This document shows, one piece after another, positions 16,785 to 26,700 of a DNA stretch of 64,000 nt. Origin of the DNA: Allostella sp. ATCC 35155 (GTDB lineage Bacteria; Pseudomonadota; Alphaproteobacteria; ATCC43930; Allostellaceae). The stretch lies in the NCBI GenBank assembly GCA_006738865.1, contig AP019701.1, positions 2,910,001 to 2,974,000 on the forward strand, in the 5' to 3' direction. The translations under genes and the position numbers were made by a program. The notes beneath the pieces were generated by a model, which saw only the letters and a list, made by a program, of their open reading frames with translations, searched no databases and was not told the DNA's origin. Position 1 is the first letter of the stretch. Every line of letters begins with the position of its first letter.

Positions 16785-17630
16785 TCAGCCTCCTACGATT
16801 TCCTCGAGGTTCCAGGCGCCGCGCCGGCGGTCGATCACGTAGGGGTGCTCGAGCGCGGTCAGTTCCCGCATCCGGGCGAGAAAGGCGTGCCGCAGGATGT
16901 CGCCCGGCTCGTCCGGGGTCGGATCCGGTAGCCAGAACACCGGCTGGTGCAGATCGCGGTCGGCGACGATGTCCTCGACGAGACGGGCTTCCGCCGGCGG
17001 CAGGCCATCGGTCACGAACCGCGCGACGCGACGGCTGGCCCGCGGGTCGAAATGGGCGACCAGGCCAATCGTCTCCTGCCGCGTCGTCCCGGTCTCCGGC
17101 GCCAGCGCGGCGTCGGGTGCGAGCCCCATCGAGAACTGTATAGCCTGCCAGAGCTGCAGGTAGCCGATCTTGACGTAGCCATCCGGATTGCCGCTGTCCG
17201 CGATGTCGACCCGCCACCAGCGATAGTTCTGGTCGGCCGAGAGGACGACGAGCGCGCATGGCATCCGAAGACGCGTCCCGCGCCGGGTCGTGTTCGTCGC
17301 CGGCGTGTTGGCGCCGAGCCAAGCGTTCTGCGTCACATCGACCGCGGGGCCGCTCGTCAGGCCTGCCTCGCTGCTGGCGGCGCGGACGCGAACCGTGGCG
17401 GCGGCGCTGAGGTTGTGGCTGGTGATCGCGACGAGCCGGATGGATCGTGCCGCGCCGAGATCGAACACCCGGATCGTCGACGAGGTCGATGCGTTCGTGG
17501 TCCGGGCGACCACGCCGAGTTCGATGGTCTGCATGTTGGCGGCCGGGCGGGACGTCGTATAGGAGCCGCCGGAGGCGGTCGCGCCCTCGGCCCAGTTCTC
17601 ATAGCCGAGGATCGGCGGCGTGTAGGCCAT
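16785..17630 (-). CDS. hypothetical phage structural protein
   Basis: A 281-residue, beta-rich protein. The N-terminal part (IELGVVARTTNASTSSTIRV) and central part (YRWWRVDIADSGNPDGYVKI) look like a discoidin-type or carbohydrate-binding jelly roll. The C-terminal part ends AWNLEEIVGG. Its position at the end of the tail genes suggests a tail-tip or accessory fibre component. The frame is open 37 codons further upstream, but the ATG at 17630 follows directly after the preceding gene. Confidence 0.65.
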   Translation of the reverse strand: MAYTPPILGYENWAEGATASGGSYTTSRPAANMQTIELGVVARTTNASTSSTIRVFDLGAARSIRLVAITSHNLSAAATVRVRAASSEAGLTSGPAVDVTQNAWLGANTPATNTTRRGTRLRMPCALVVLSADQNYRWWRVDIADSGNPDGYVKIGYLQLWQAIQFSMGLAPDAALAPETGTTRQETIGLVAHFDPRASRRVARFVTDGLPPAEARLVEDIVADRDLHQPVFWLPDPTPDEPGDILRHAFLARMRELTALEHPYVIDRRRGAWNLEEIVGG

Positions 17631-17634
17631 GGCG

Positions 17635-18198
17635 TCAGGCCGGCCAGTCGACGGCGACCTCGGAGACGGCGCGCGGGGTCTCGGCGGCGGCGATCGCCGC
17701 CAGGGCGGCGCGGCCGGCCTCGCGGAGGTCGGAGGCGTCATCGCGCTCCAGCAGCCGGTCGGCGATCCGGGCCGACAGCTCGGCCTTCACCTCCGCCGTC
17801 CGCTCGGTCTGCAGCTCCTCCAGCGGCCGGTCCTCGACGGTCCAGTAGCGCGTGATCCTCTCCGGCTCGATCCGGTAGAGCGGGCCGACCAGCCGCTCCC
17901 AGGGCTGGACCGGCGGCCGCGGCGCGGTCTCGATCGGGCGCACCACGGGGCGGCCGTCGGCACCCGTCTTGATCTCGGCCGGCAGGACCAGCGCGTCGAC
18001 GAAGAGCTTGCCGACGATCGTGCCGCTGCGGCTGCCGTCTTCCGCGATCCAGCCGCCGCGGTACTCCCGCGTCTCGGCCGGGGCCACCTCGACGGCGCGC
18101 ACCCGCAGGCGCTGGCCCTTCCACTCCGTCTTGACGACGGCGGGCTCGCCCGTCGCCGGGTCGGGCTCGACCCAGCCGTACTCGATCCTGTTGTCCAT
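17635..18198 (-). CDS. tail fibre assembly-like protein
   Basis: A 187-residue protein. The second half (RITRYWTVEDRPLEELQTER followed by a helical tail ending VSEVAVDWPA) resembles the C-terminal part of phage tail-fibre assembly/DUF4376-like proteins. It lies between two fibre-type genes, as such chaperones usually do. Function inferred from context and this weak resemblance. Confidence 0.55.
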   Translation of the reverse strand: MDNRIEYGWVEPDPATGEPAVVKTEWKGQRLRVRAVEVAPAETREYRGGWIAEDGSRSGTIVGKLFVDALVLPAEIKTGADGRPVVRPIETAPRPPVQPWERLVGPLYRIEPERITRYWTVEDRPLEELQTERTAEVKAELSARIADRLLERDDASDLREAGRAALAAIAAAETPRAVSEVAVDWPA

Positions 18199-18207
18199 CG
18201 GTCTCTC

Positions 18208-18900
18208 CTAGCTCGGCCAGACGGCGCTGAAGCCGCTGGGCGGGGCGTAGCTGTGGTCGGCGGGGGAACTGCGCCACGTCCAGGAGAACGTGCCGCCGAC
18301 GCTGTCGAAGGTGCCGACGATCAGCCTGAGGTCGGCAATCATGTCCGCGTCCTCGAAGGCCGCGCCGGTGCCGGCCGCCGGGTCGCCGGACACCTGCCAG
18401 CTGTTGTTCAGCGCGAACCACACCTTGCCGGCATCGCGGTCCACGGCGAGCCCGACAACGTCGCTGGACGACCACCCGTCGCCGTAGCTGACGCTGCCGC
18501 TGTCGTCCGGCCCCTTCTTGTCGCCGCGAGCGAAATAGACCCACGACAGCGACCCCGTATCGGCAGGCGGCAGGGTCCAGTCGAAATCCGCGCGCGCGAT
18601 CCCGAGCCGCTGCCGGATCGTGGTCGAGCCGAGCCCGTTGATCCGGACTTCGGTGTAGAATTTCCCGCCGGTCACGATCCCGGTCGACAGCGTCGAGCCC
18701 GGCCCGGACGTTGCCGAGCCCGACAGATTGCCGCCCGAGAGCGTGATCTGGGCATCCGTGCGGGTCGGGTCGAAGGTCGGCGGCGGCGACGCCCCGCCCG
18801 CGCCGAAGCCCGCGAGCTGCGTCACGGCCAGCACGGAGCAGAGCCCGCCCCGGTGCCGCGGCAGGATCAGGCCGGAGCGCCCGCGCTCCCAGGCGGTCAC
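18208..18900 (-). CDS. SPRY-domain tail protein
   Basis: A 230-residue protein whose body matches a SPRY/B30.2 beta-sandwich: GKFYTEVRINGLGS, RLGIARADF, then DVVGLAVDRDAGKVWFALNN, SWQVSGDPAAGTGAAF and SPADHSYAPPSGFSAVWPS. Phage-encoded SPRY domains of this form occur at the ends of tail fibres and probably bind cell-surface ligands. The start is the GTG at 18900, overlapping the upstream stop as GTGA. Confidence 0.75.
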   Translation of the reverse strand: MTAWERGRSGLILPRHRGGLCSVLAVTQLAGFGAGGASPPPTFDPTRTDAQITLSGGNLSGSATSGPGSTLSTGIVTGGKFYTEVRINGLGSTTIRQRLGIARADFDWTLPPADTGSLSWVYFARGDKKGPDDSGSVSYGDGWSSSDVVGLAVDRDAGKVWFALNNSWQVSGDPAAGTGAAFEDADMIADLRLIVGTFDSVGGTFSWTWRSSPADHSYAPPSGFSAVWPS

Positions 18901-19988
18901 GCGTCGCTCCGGTAGCGGGTGTTGTAGTAGAGCTGGAGGCCGAGGAACCTGGCGTCGCCGGTCTTCGTGTCGCCGCCGTCGGCGACCGCGCGCGACAGCT
19001 CGAAGGTGACGAGGTCGAATTCCGCCGCCGAGCCCGCCGCCGTCAGGGCACCGCTTTCCGATGTCAGGTGCAGGTCGTTGTCGGCGAGCCGCGTGTCGGC
19101 GACCAGCACGGCCGTGCCCATCGCCTGGTCGAGCGCGTCGTCGTCGCTGTCCGCCCGCGCCGCCAGCGACCAGGTGACGCCGCCCGTCCCCGTCGCCGTG
19201 GTCCAGGCGACGCGGTAGGCGAGCGTCGACAGGTCCCACGACTTCGGCAGCCAGACCGGGAACTGGGCGTATTCCTGGGTCGAGGCGTCGAAGTCGAGGC
19301 TCTTGACCATCCGCTTGTTGGTCGAGAGCTCGGCCGAGCCGGCGGCCGGGCCGTTGGTCGTCCGCGGCGTCCAGGCGGCGGCCGGGATGAACACCGACTG
19401 CCGCACCTGGAACAGCTGGTCCGGCGTCAGCTTGCGCATCGCCGACGCCGAGTTGTCCCAGAGGGCGACGAGGTCGGCGGCGCCGTCGATCGTCGAGGCG
19501 AAGGCCGTCAGCTGCGGCACGATCGCCGCGAGGTTGGCGAGCGAGATCGCCTTCGTCACCCCGGCCGAGAGGTCGTGGACGACGGCGAGATCGCCCGTCT
19601 GCGGGTCGCTGAAGGTCGCGAGCAGGGCGGCCAGGTCGTAGATCTGCTGCAGCGAGCGCTTGCGGGCGGCGCTGCTGTTCTGCTGGTAGAGCCCCAGCTC
19701 GTCGGCCAGCGCAAACGTCCCCGTCTCCTGCAGGCCGTTGATGATCCCGAACAGGCCCACGCCACGGAAATAGCGCGACGCCCCGGACGCGTTGAGCACG
19801 GCCGGGAAGTAGTCGAGCCGGCCGGCCGTCCCGCCGTCGGTCAGCGACGGGATGCCGTCGAAGATCTTGCTCAGCGTGACCGACTTCGAGGTCGGCGTGC
19901 CGGCCGGGTCGTCGACTGCCTCGAAGAGGATCGTCTGCGCCGGCGTGCCGGTCAGCGACGGCAGGTCGGTGATTTTCTGGTTGGCCAT
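18897..19988 (-). CDS. tail fibre-like structural protein
   Basis: A 363-residue protein starting MANQKITDLPSLTGT, a beginning typical of phage fibre proteins that attach to the tail. The N-terminal 200 residues look like a trimeric shaft (ALADELGLYQQNS; DLAVVHDLSAGVTKAISLAN). The C-terminal part is a beta-sandwich (YAQFPVWLPKSWDLSTLAYR to LGLQLYYNTRYRSDA). It is translationally coupled to the SPRY protein and the pair may form one receptor-binding structure. Confidence 0.7.
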   Translation of the reverse strand: MANQKITDLPSLTGTPAQTILFEAVDDPAGTPTSKSVTLSKIFDGIPSLTDGGTAGRLDYFPAVLNASGASRYFRGVGLFGIINGLQETGTFALADELGLYQQNSSAARKRSLQQIYDLAALLATFSDPQTGDLAVVHDLSAGVTKAISLANLAAIVPQLTAFASTIDGAADLVALWDNSASAMRKLTPDQLFQVRQSVFIPAAAWTPRTTNGPAAGSAELSTNKRMVKSLDFDASTQEYAQFPVWLPKSWDLSTLAYRVAWTTATGTGGVTWSLAARADSDDDALDQAMGTAVLVADTRLADNDLHLTSESGALTAAGSAAEFDLVTFELSRAVADGGDTKTGDARFLGLQLYYNTRYRSDA

Positions 19989-20040
19989 CGGCGGCCCTCC
20001 CAATCGGGTGGCGGGACGGGTGGCGAGGCGAGGAGCGGGC

Positions 20041-20433
20041 TCAGGCGAGCGTCAGGATGCCGCTGGCGTTCCACTCGATCGTGATGTCGCCGCCGTTGGG
20101 CGTGACGGGCAGGCCGGTCGCGTCGTCGATGTGGAGGAGCAGCGGCGAGGTGCCGGCGGTTCCGGTGTCCTTGAATATGACGATCAGTTCGGCCTCGTCG
20201 CCGGCGACCGTCGTGAAGGTCGGGTTGGCGGCATCGAGCACGCCGTTCGTGCGGGTGATCGAGGCGAGCGGCACGATGTCGATGACGCCGGCCAGGTCGT
20301 CGAAGAAATCGTGGGCCGAGTTGTAGGTGTAGTCGTCGGTGTCGACCAGGGCCGCCATGATCGAGTCGGCGCCGAAGTTGATCTGGCCGTTGAGGACCGC
20401 CTCGGCACCCTTCGGGTAGAAGAAATTGGCCAT
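20041..20433 (-). CDS. phage structural protein
   Basis: A 130-residue acidic protein (MANFFYPKGAEAVLNGQINF ...) built of alternating beta-type segments. Proteins with this beginning recur among phage tail-tip genes, but I know of no defined role. It lies 12 bases downstream of the large tail-tip gene and 52 bases upstream of the fibre gene, in the same operon. Confidence 0.65.
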   Translation of the reverse strand: MANFFYPKGAEAVLNGQINFGADSIMAALVDTDDYTYNSAHDFFDDLAGVIDIVPLASITRTNGVLDAANPTFTTVAGDEAELIVIFKDTGTAGTSPLLLHIDDATGLPVTPNGGDITIEWNASGILTLA

Positions 20434-20445
20434 CGGTGCTGTCTC

Positions 20446-23400
20446 CTATTCGAGCTCGCGGGCGTCGCCCGCTTCGGTGATGCGGGTGTCCCCCGCCTCC
20501 GTGAGCCGCAGGTCGCCGATCAGGACCGCCGGCTCGTGGATGGTGATGCGGTTGCCGAGCGCCGGGACCTGGATGCGGTAGGTCGCGGCGACGGTCGGCG
20601 CGTGGAGGGTCGCGCGGCTGCCGAGGAAGGGCACGGCGACGAACTGGTCGGGCACCACCGTCGGCGCGTGGACGGAGACGCGGCTGCCGAGGAACGGCAC
20701 CTGGACGCTGTAGCTCGCGGTCACCGTGGGGGCGTGCAGCGTCGCGCGGCCGCCGAGGAACGGCACCTGGACGGCGTAGCGCGCGGTCACCGCCGGGGCG
20801 TGCAGCGTCACCCGGTTGCCCAGCGCCGGCACCTGGACGGTGTAGCCGGCGGTCACCGCCGGGGCGTGGATCGTCACCCGTTTGCCGAGGTAGGGCACGA
20901 CGACGAAGGTGTTGCCCGACTGTACGACCGGCGAATGCACCGTCACCCGGCTGCCGAGGAAGGGCACCTGCACCGCCTGGTCGTAGACCAGCGTCGGCGC
21001 GTGGACGGTCACCCGGTTGCCCAGCGCCGGGACCTGGACGCGGTAGGCGGCCGACACGGTCGGGCCGTGCAAGGTCGCCCGCAGGCCGAGGAACGGCACC
21101 TCGACCGCGACGCCGCCCGGCAGCACGGTCGGCGCGTGGATCGTCGCCCGGTTGCCCAGCGCCGGCACCTCGACCGCCACCCCGCCCCGCAGCACCGAAG
21201 GCGCGTGCACCGTCGACCGGCTGCCCAGGAATGGCACCGCGATCCCGTAGCTGGTCGAGACCGTCGGCGCGTGGATCGCAACGCGGCTGCCGAGGAAGGG
21301 CGGCCGCAGGTAGAGCCCGATCCGCGGCGCGTGGATCGTCACCCGGTTGCCGAGGTAGGGCACCGTGATCGTCGCCGCCGAGCCGATCACGGTCGGCGGG
21401 TGGATCGTCACCCGGTTGCCGAGGAAGGGGACGCTGATCGGGCCGTCGACTCCGCCCCAGAGCTGAAACTCGACCCAGTTCGGACGCGGCGCGGCGGCGA
21501 CGCCGATGACCCGGAAGAGCTTGCCGGCGACCAGCCCGAAACGGGGCAGCCGCAGCATGACGACGTCGAAGAGGTCGATCGCGGCCGTCTCGGCCGTGAT
21601 CGGTGCGCGGACGCGCCACAGCGGCCGGATGGTCGAGCGCAGGGCAAGCTCGGCGTCGGCATAGGCCTGGGCATCGTCGGCGTCGGTGATCAGCGTCCGG
21701 ATCACCAGTTCCGTCGCCAGGAGGTGCTTGGCCTTGACGGTGTTGTCGCTGGCCGAGGCGCGCCGATACTCGCGCTCGAGGTAGGCCCGGCGCGCCGCGT
21801 CGACGCTGTCGGCCAGGCTGTTCGGCGTCGCGACCTGGTAGATCCGGGAATGCTCGACGACGACGCTGTAGACCGGGACGCCGAAGCCGCTGTCCGCCGT
21901 CGGCGTGCGCTCCAGCTCGAGGACGTTGGCCGTCGTGAAGACATGCACCGGCGAGCCGGACGGCAGCTGGAACCGGCCGATGGCGAACCGCCCGTCCTGC
22001 CGGAACCAGTAGGCGATGCCGTGGGCGGAGACGAGGTCGAGGATGTCGCGAACCGACGCCTCCTCGCCGACCCAGAGCCCGATCTCCTCGGGTGCCGCGA
22101 TGGTGGCCGCATCGAAGGCATCGTCGTCGATCTGGTCGTCGCCGAGCCCGACGCGGCTGGTGATGATGTCGCGGATGATCTCGGCCGCGACGACGGTCGA
22201 CGGCGTCGCGGGGGGCGGCGCATAGGGCGTCGAATCGGCCAGCGTCGGCGTGCCGCTCGCGGTGAGGTCGCCGCCGACGCCGAGGTTCGTGCCGAAGGCC
22301 GCAGGTCCGCCGCGGAGGTAGAAGGCCGGCGAGTAGCCGGTCGGCCTGGCGCCGCTCGGGCCGAGGTCGGTCGGGTAGCCCGTCAGCGTGCGCAGGCGCT
22401 CCAGCCCGTCGCTGATCGTGATGTCGAGAAACTGGTTCCAGGCGACCCAGAGCTCGGCGAGCGCGCCGGGAAAGTGCTGGGTCTGCGAGGTGCGGCCGAA
22501 GGCGCCGACGCGGATCGCCGTCAGCGGGTCGAAGGGGCCGGTGCCGGTGATCGTCGGGTTCGTCTGGTTGGCGCCGTCGACCCACAGCGCGAGGTAGGGC
22601 GAGCCGGTCGCGGGGAAGATCCACGCGAGCGCGAGGTGGCGCCAGTCCGCCGCGGCCGCGAAGGCCGAGGTGCTGACGACGGACGCGACCGCGCCGCCGC
22701 CGGCCCCGACCCAGGCCGCGTGCAGCTTGTCGTCGGTGCCGAGCCACAGCTCGAGCGCGACCGACGACGGGCCGGTGGCCAGCTCCAGGAGCGTGCGCTC
22801 TGTGCCGTCGCCGCCGTCGACCCGGAACCACGCCGAGACGACGCCTCGGTCGGTCGTCGGAGCCCCGGTGACGCCGCTCGCCTTGGCGAAGAACTCGGTC
22901 GACCCGTCGAGCTGGACCGCGTCGCCCGACGGCAGCGGCGTCGCGACCGTGCTGGTGTTGGCGGTGACGGCGCCGTCCGGCGGCGCGCCCGGCATCGCCA
23001 TTCCGAACGCCAGCGCCGTGGCATAGTCGCCAGGGTCGACCGATGCCGCACCGAGCAGGGCGGGCGTCGCATAGTCGTCCGCCAGGGTCAGCTCGAGGCC
23101 CTTGTCCCAGGTCGGCTCGATCTCGGCGAGCGCCCCGTCCGCGAACTGGTAGAGCAGCAGCGAGGTATTGACCGGGCGCCCGGGCACCTCGTAGCAGCGG
23201 CCCCAGGACACCGGCTTCGGCAGGCCCTTGATGTCCAGCTCGGTGCCTTCGACGCCGTCGGGCCCGACGTTGCTGCCGTCGTACTTGGCCGGCTGGAGGG
23301 GCCGATCGAGCTGCGACAGGGGATCCTTGAGCCGGACGACCAGGTGATCGGTGCCGGAGCCGGCGGCGATCCGGTACTCCGGCAGCAGCTGCTCGAGGAC

Positions 23401-23784
23401 GCCGTAGAGGACGAGCACGGCATCCGCCCTGCCCTGTCCCTCGTCGATCCGGTAGAGCCAGCCCCGCCGGCCGTCCCACCCCCAGTCCGCCAGGTGATCC
23501 CAGCGCCCGGTCCCGGTCTCCGCATCCGGCCGGTTGATGATCCGGATGTTGTCGGAGATCTCGATCTCGGCACCGCCGCCGGTGCGTCCATCGGCAAAGA
23601 GCGAGCGGCCGAAGACGATGTCGTCGGGCAGGACCAGGGCCGAGAAGTATCGCGCGTCCGGCGGATCGTCGTCGGGCTCGGTGATCCAGTCCGGACCGTC
23701 CGTGAAGCGGACGATCTCCACCGCCTGCGTCGCCGGGTTGAACCCCTCGAGCTCGAGCAGGAAGTACCGCTTGGCCGTCGCCAT
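20446..23784 (-). CDS. large tail-tip/baseplate protein with LamG-like insert and 14 C-terminal repeats
   Basis: An 1,112-residue protein. Residues 1-230 resemble phage tail-hub proteins (DIKGLPKPVSWGRCYEVPGR). About 265-480 is a LamG/concanavalin-like domain (WFRVDGGDGTERTLLELATG; DWRHLALAWIFPATGSPYLA). About 530-770 is a hub-like part. From about 780 the chain becomes 14 tandem repeats of roughly 22 residues with core VPxLGxRxTxHAPxV, ending with two LTEAGDTR-type motifs. Its ATG shares a base with the tape-measure stop (TGATG). It probably forms the tail tip or central fibre that contacts the host. Confidence 0.8.
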   Translation of the reverse strand: MATAKRYFLLELEGFNPATQAVEIVRFTDGPDWITEPDDDPPDARYFSALVLPDDIVFGRSLFADGRTGGGAEIEISDNIRIINRPDAETGTGRWDHLADWGWDGRRGWLYRIDEGQGRADAVLVLYGVLEQLLPEYRIAAGSGTDHLVVRLKDPLSQLDRPLQPAKYDGSNVGPDGVEGTELDIKGLPKPVSWGRCYEVPGRPVNTSLLLYQFADGALAEIEPTWDKGLELTLADDYATPALLGAASVDPGDYATALAFGMAMPGAPPDGAVTANTSTVATPLPSGDAVQLDGSTEFFAKASGVTGAPTTDRGVVSAWFRVDGGDGTERTLLELATGPSSVALELWLGTDDKLHAAWVGAGGGAVASVVSTSAFAAAADWRHLALAWIFPATGSPYLALWVDGANQTNPTITGTGPFDPLTAIRVGAFGRTSQTQHFPGALAELWVAWNQFLDITISDGLERLRTLTGYPTDLGPSGARPTGYSPAFYLRGGPAAFGTNLGVGGDLTASGTPTLADSTPYAPPPATPSTVVAAEIIRDIITSRVGLGDDQIDDDAFDAATIAAPEEIGLWVGEEASVRDILDLVSAHGIAYWFRQDGRFAIGRFQLPSGSPVHVFTTANVLELERTPTADSGFGVPVYSVVVEHSRIYQVATPNSLADSVDAARRAYLEREYRRASASDNTVKAKHLLATELVIRTLITDADDAQAYADAELALRSTIRPLWRVRAPITAETAAIDLFDVVMLRLPRFGLVAGKLFRVIGVAAAPRPNWVEFQLWGGVDGPISVPFLGNRVTIHPPTVIGSAATITVPYLGNRVTIHAPRIGLYLRPPFLGSRVAIHAPTVSTSYGIAVPFLGSRSTVHAPSVLRGGVAVEVPALGNRATIHAPTVLPGGVAVEVPFLGLRATLHGPTVSAAYRVQVPALGNRVTVHAPTLVYDQAVQVPFLGSRVTVHSPVVQSGNTFVVVPYLGKRVTIHAPAVTAGYTVQVPALGNRVTLHAPAVTARYAVQVPFLGGRATLHAPTVTASYSVQVPFLGSRVSVHAPTVVPDQFVAVPFLGSRATLHAPTVAATYRIQVPALGNRITIHEPAVLIGDLRLTEAGDTRITEAGDARELE
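20508..21440 (-). repeat. 14-fold coding tandem repeat (about 66-72 bp per unit)
   Basis: The 3' third of the tail-tip gene consists of 14 diverged units encoding (V/A)P(F/A/Y)LG(N/S)R(V/A)T(I/L/V)HAP(T/A)V plus a 6-9-residue spacer. The core is highly constrained and the spacer varies, as expected for a regularly winding beta-structure. The units are in frame and differ at many synonymous positions, so this is old rather than a recent slippage. Confidence 0.9.
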
Positions 23785-26700
23785 CAGCCCGCCCGCTTGA
23801 AGATGCCGGGATCGGTCTGCCGTGGCCGCGCCCGCCGGACCGCTTCCGTCGTCTCCTCGACCTTGGAGCCGACGTGCCGCGCGGCCGCCTCGTTCTGGCG
23901 GATCTGCGCGTCCTGCCGCTCGATGATGCGGGCGGCGAGGTCGACCAGCTTGCCCAGCCGGTCGACGACCTCGTTCTCGTTTCCGTGGCCGGACCGCATC
24001 GCCTCGAGCTGGGGCAGGCCGAGCCGGCGGACCGCGGCGGGCGGCAGGACATACTCGCCCGGCGTCAGCATGGCGCGCACGCTGTCCATTCCGCGAATGC
24101 CGCCGGTGACGAGCCCGCCGGTCGCGTAGGCATAGCCGCCGAAGTAGCCGCTCGGCACCGAGGTACGGGTGCGCAGCTCGTCGATGAACGCCCGGGTCCG
24201 CTCGTCATTCCAGACGCCGCCGGGACGCAGAAAGGTGGTGTGGGCCCCTTCCGAGAACGGGCCGGTGAACTCGCCCTTCGAGGCCTTGATCGCCGACGCG
24301 TAGTAGGCCGCGTTGGTCAGGCCCGGCAGATAGGTCGGATCGCGCAGGCGCTGCGCCCAGGCATAGCCCTCCTGGTCGGAGACGACGTTGTCGCTGCCGG
24401 CGACCGGGGGCGCGATGGTCGGGAACATGCGGCGCATGAACGCGTCGGCGCTCTCCCCCTGGCGCCGGCCGAGATTGGCGTACCCGAAATCGTAGCTGGG
24501 CGGCGTGGCGGGATCCGCAGGCGTCCCGGGCGAGCCGGGGCTGCCCGGCGAGCCCGACGTGCCGCCGAGGGCCTTGATCGAGCTCTCGAGGCCGCCGATC
24601 GCGGTCTCGATCTCGCCAGCCTGGCGGTTGAGGGCGACCAACTCGGCGACCGCCTCGGCGGCATAGTCGCGGGCCTTGCCCTCGACCTGCAGCAGGACAG
24701 CCTGGACGCGCGAGAAGTCCTCCTGGTAGCGCGTCGACTTGTCGAGCTGGCCGCTGGTCGACGCGTAATAGGCCCGGCTCCGTTCCAGCAGCGCGGTCGA
24801 CACGCCCTCCAGGTCGCGGATCGCATCCTGGTCGCCGGTCATCGCCTTGGCGGCCGTCACCTCGAACTGGCGGCGCGCCTCGGCCAGGGCCAAGGTCGGG
24901 TCGAGGGGCGTCAGCGCGGTGTTGAGGAGCAGGCTCTCGCGGAACCTGCGCGTCCGCTCGGCGAGATCGAGATAGCTGTCGCGATCGCGCTCGCGGACCG
25001 AGATCGATTCCTTGATGACCCGCAGCTCGTCGCGCCGCAGGTCGAGGCTCTCCTGGAGCTGCTCGCGCTGGCCGTCCGAGGCGCTCCCGCCGCCGGCACT
25101 CGACGTGCCGGAATCGAAGTTGTCGTTGGCCGGCGACCAGGACTGCTGCAGGGCGAGCGACGCCTGCAGCGCGCCCTGGACGGACGAATAGAGCCCATTC
25201 AGCTGCTGGTCGGTCAGGATGTCGTATCCGGCCTGGTTCTGGAAGTTCGTCTCCAGCGATCCGAAGTCCGCCTGCGTCGCCTGGCCCGCCCCCGCCCGCA
25301 GGAAGAACGAATTGAGGGTGTCGAAGAAGACCGGCGTCGCGTCGCGGGTGGCGCCGACCGAGGCGAAGGCCTGGGCGGCCGTCGGCACCGCGCCCGGGTT
25401 GAAGCGCTGGTTCCAGGAGAACTGCTCGGCCACCGCCGCCAGCGCGAAGTTGGCGCGGATATCCGCCTCGGCGCGGGCCAGCGCAGCCGGGATGAGGAGG
25501 GCGATTTCCTCGGCCGTGACGCCGGCCGCCTCGAGCGCAGGCACGAGGCTCTGGATGCCCTGGCGCGATTCCTCGAGCGCCAGGTCGAGGCCGGTCAGCG
25601 CCGGCTCGACCGCGAAGAGGCCCTGCTTGAGGACGTCGACGCCATCCTCATGGACGAAGCGGAAGGCGTCGTTGAGGCCGAGGACGCCGAGCGCGAAGTT
25701 CTTCGCCGCGGTCGCGCCGGCGACCGATTCCGCGCTCATCTCGGTGATGGTGGTCGCGACGCTGTCGCCGAGCGCCGTGACGCTGGTCGCCAGCTCGTAA
25801 ACGCCGGTCGACGCGTCATAGGTCGCGGTCACCACCTCGCCCGAGGCCGAGGTCAGTTCCAGGGTCGCGTCGCCGATCTGGCCGGCGAACGTGTAGTAGT
25901 TGCCGGCCGCGTCCCGGATCGCGGCGCCGGCCTGCTCGGCCTCGGTGTTGGCCTGGCCGTATTCGACGACCAGCGCCTGCATGACGGTCTGCGCCCCGGC
26001 GACCAGCTCGTTCCCCGCCGCGTCGAAGCTGCGGGTGACCGACGGCCACAGCTCGTTCGTCTTGTCCAGGAAGTCGGTGATCGTCTTCGCGATCGCCTTG
26101 CCCCCCTCCTCGGCCGTCTTCTTGATCTGCGCCATCTGGCTGGTGACCGGATCCCAGCCCTTGTTGAGGAAGTCGACCGTGGTCTCGAAGCCCTTGGCGA
26201 AGTCGACGTCGGCTAGGAAGCCCACCAGGTCGGTGGCCGCGCTGTTCTTCACGGCCGTCGCCACCGTCTTGCCGAGACCATCCCAGTCGGCGTTGCGCAG
26301 GGCGGCGAGCGACAGATCCGCGAAGGCCTGGGCGGCCTCTTCGTCGTTCTCGGGGTCGAAGTTGAAGACGCTGCGCTGGTCGACGGACGTGATGTCCGGC
26401 GCGCCGTACCAGATCGACGTCCCTTCCTTGCGGCCATAATTCGCGCCGAAGGTGCCGCCGAAGCGCACGTCGCCGTACTGCCCCGCCAGCTCCGAAAGAG
26501 TGTCCTGCAGGGCGGCCGACAGGCTGTCCGTCGTTCGCAGGCTGTTCGGGTGCTTGTCGCCGCGGAACAGCGTCTGGAAGTCCAGTTCGGCGCCCGCTGC
26601 CAGCTGGTCGAAGCTGAAGCTGGATTCCGCCCCGATGTTGCTGGGTTTCCGCTTGAAGATGGTGTTGCCGAGGATCGACAGGATCGCGCCGGCGATCATG

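Noticed and set aside
20508-21440. Regular repeats that might be taken for a CRISPR array
   Set aside because: Units are 66-72 bp, in frame within a tail gene, diverged at synonymous sites and without unique spacers or cas genes.
19852-24129. A 1,425-codon open frame on the plus strand opposite the tail-tip gene
   Set aside because: It is a codon-bias shadow. The Arg/Asp/Gly-rich text has no domains, and the minus frame carries recognisable hub and repeat sequence. Other long plus-strand frames over 26.5-29.8 and 37.8-43.7 kb are rejected for the same reason.
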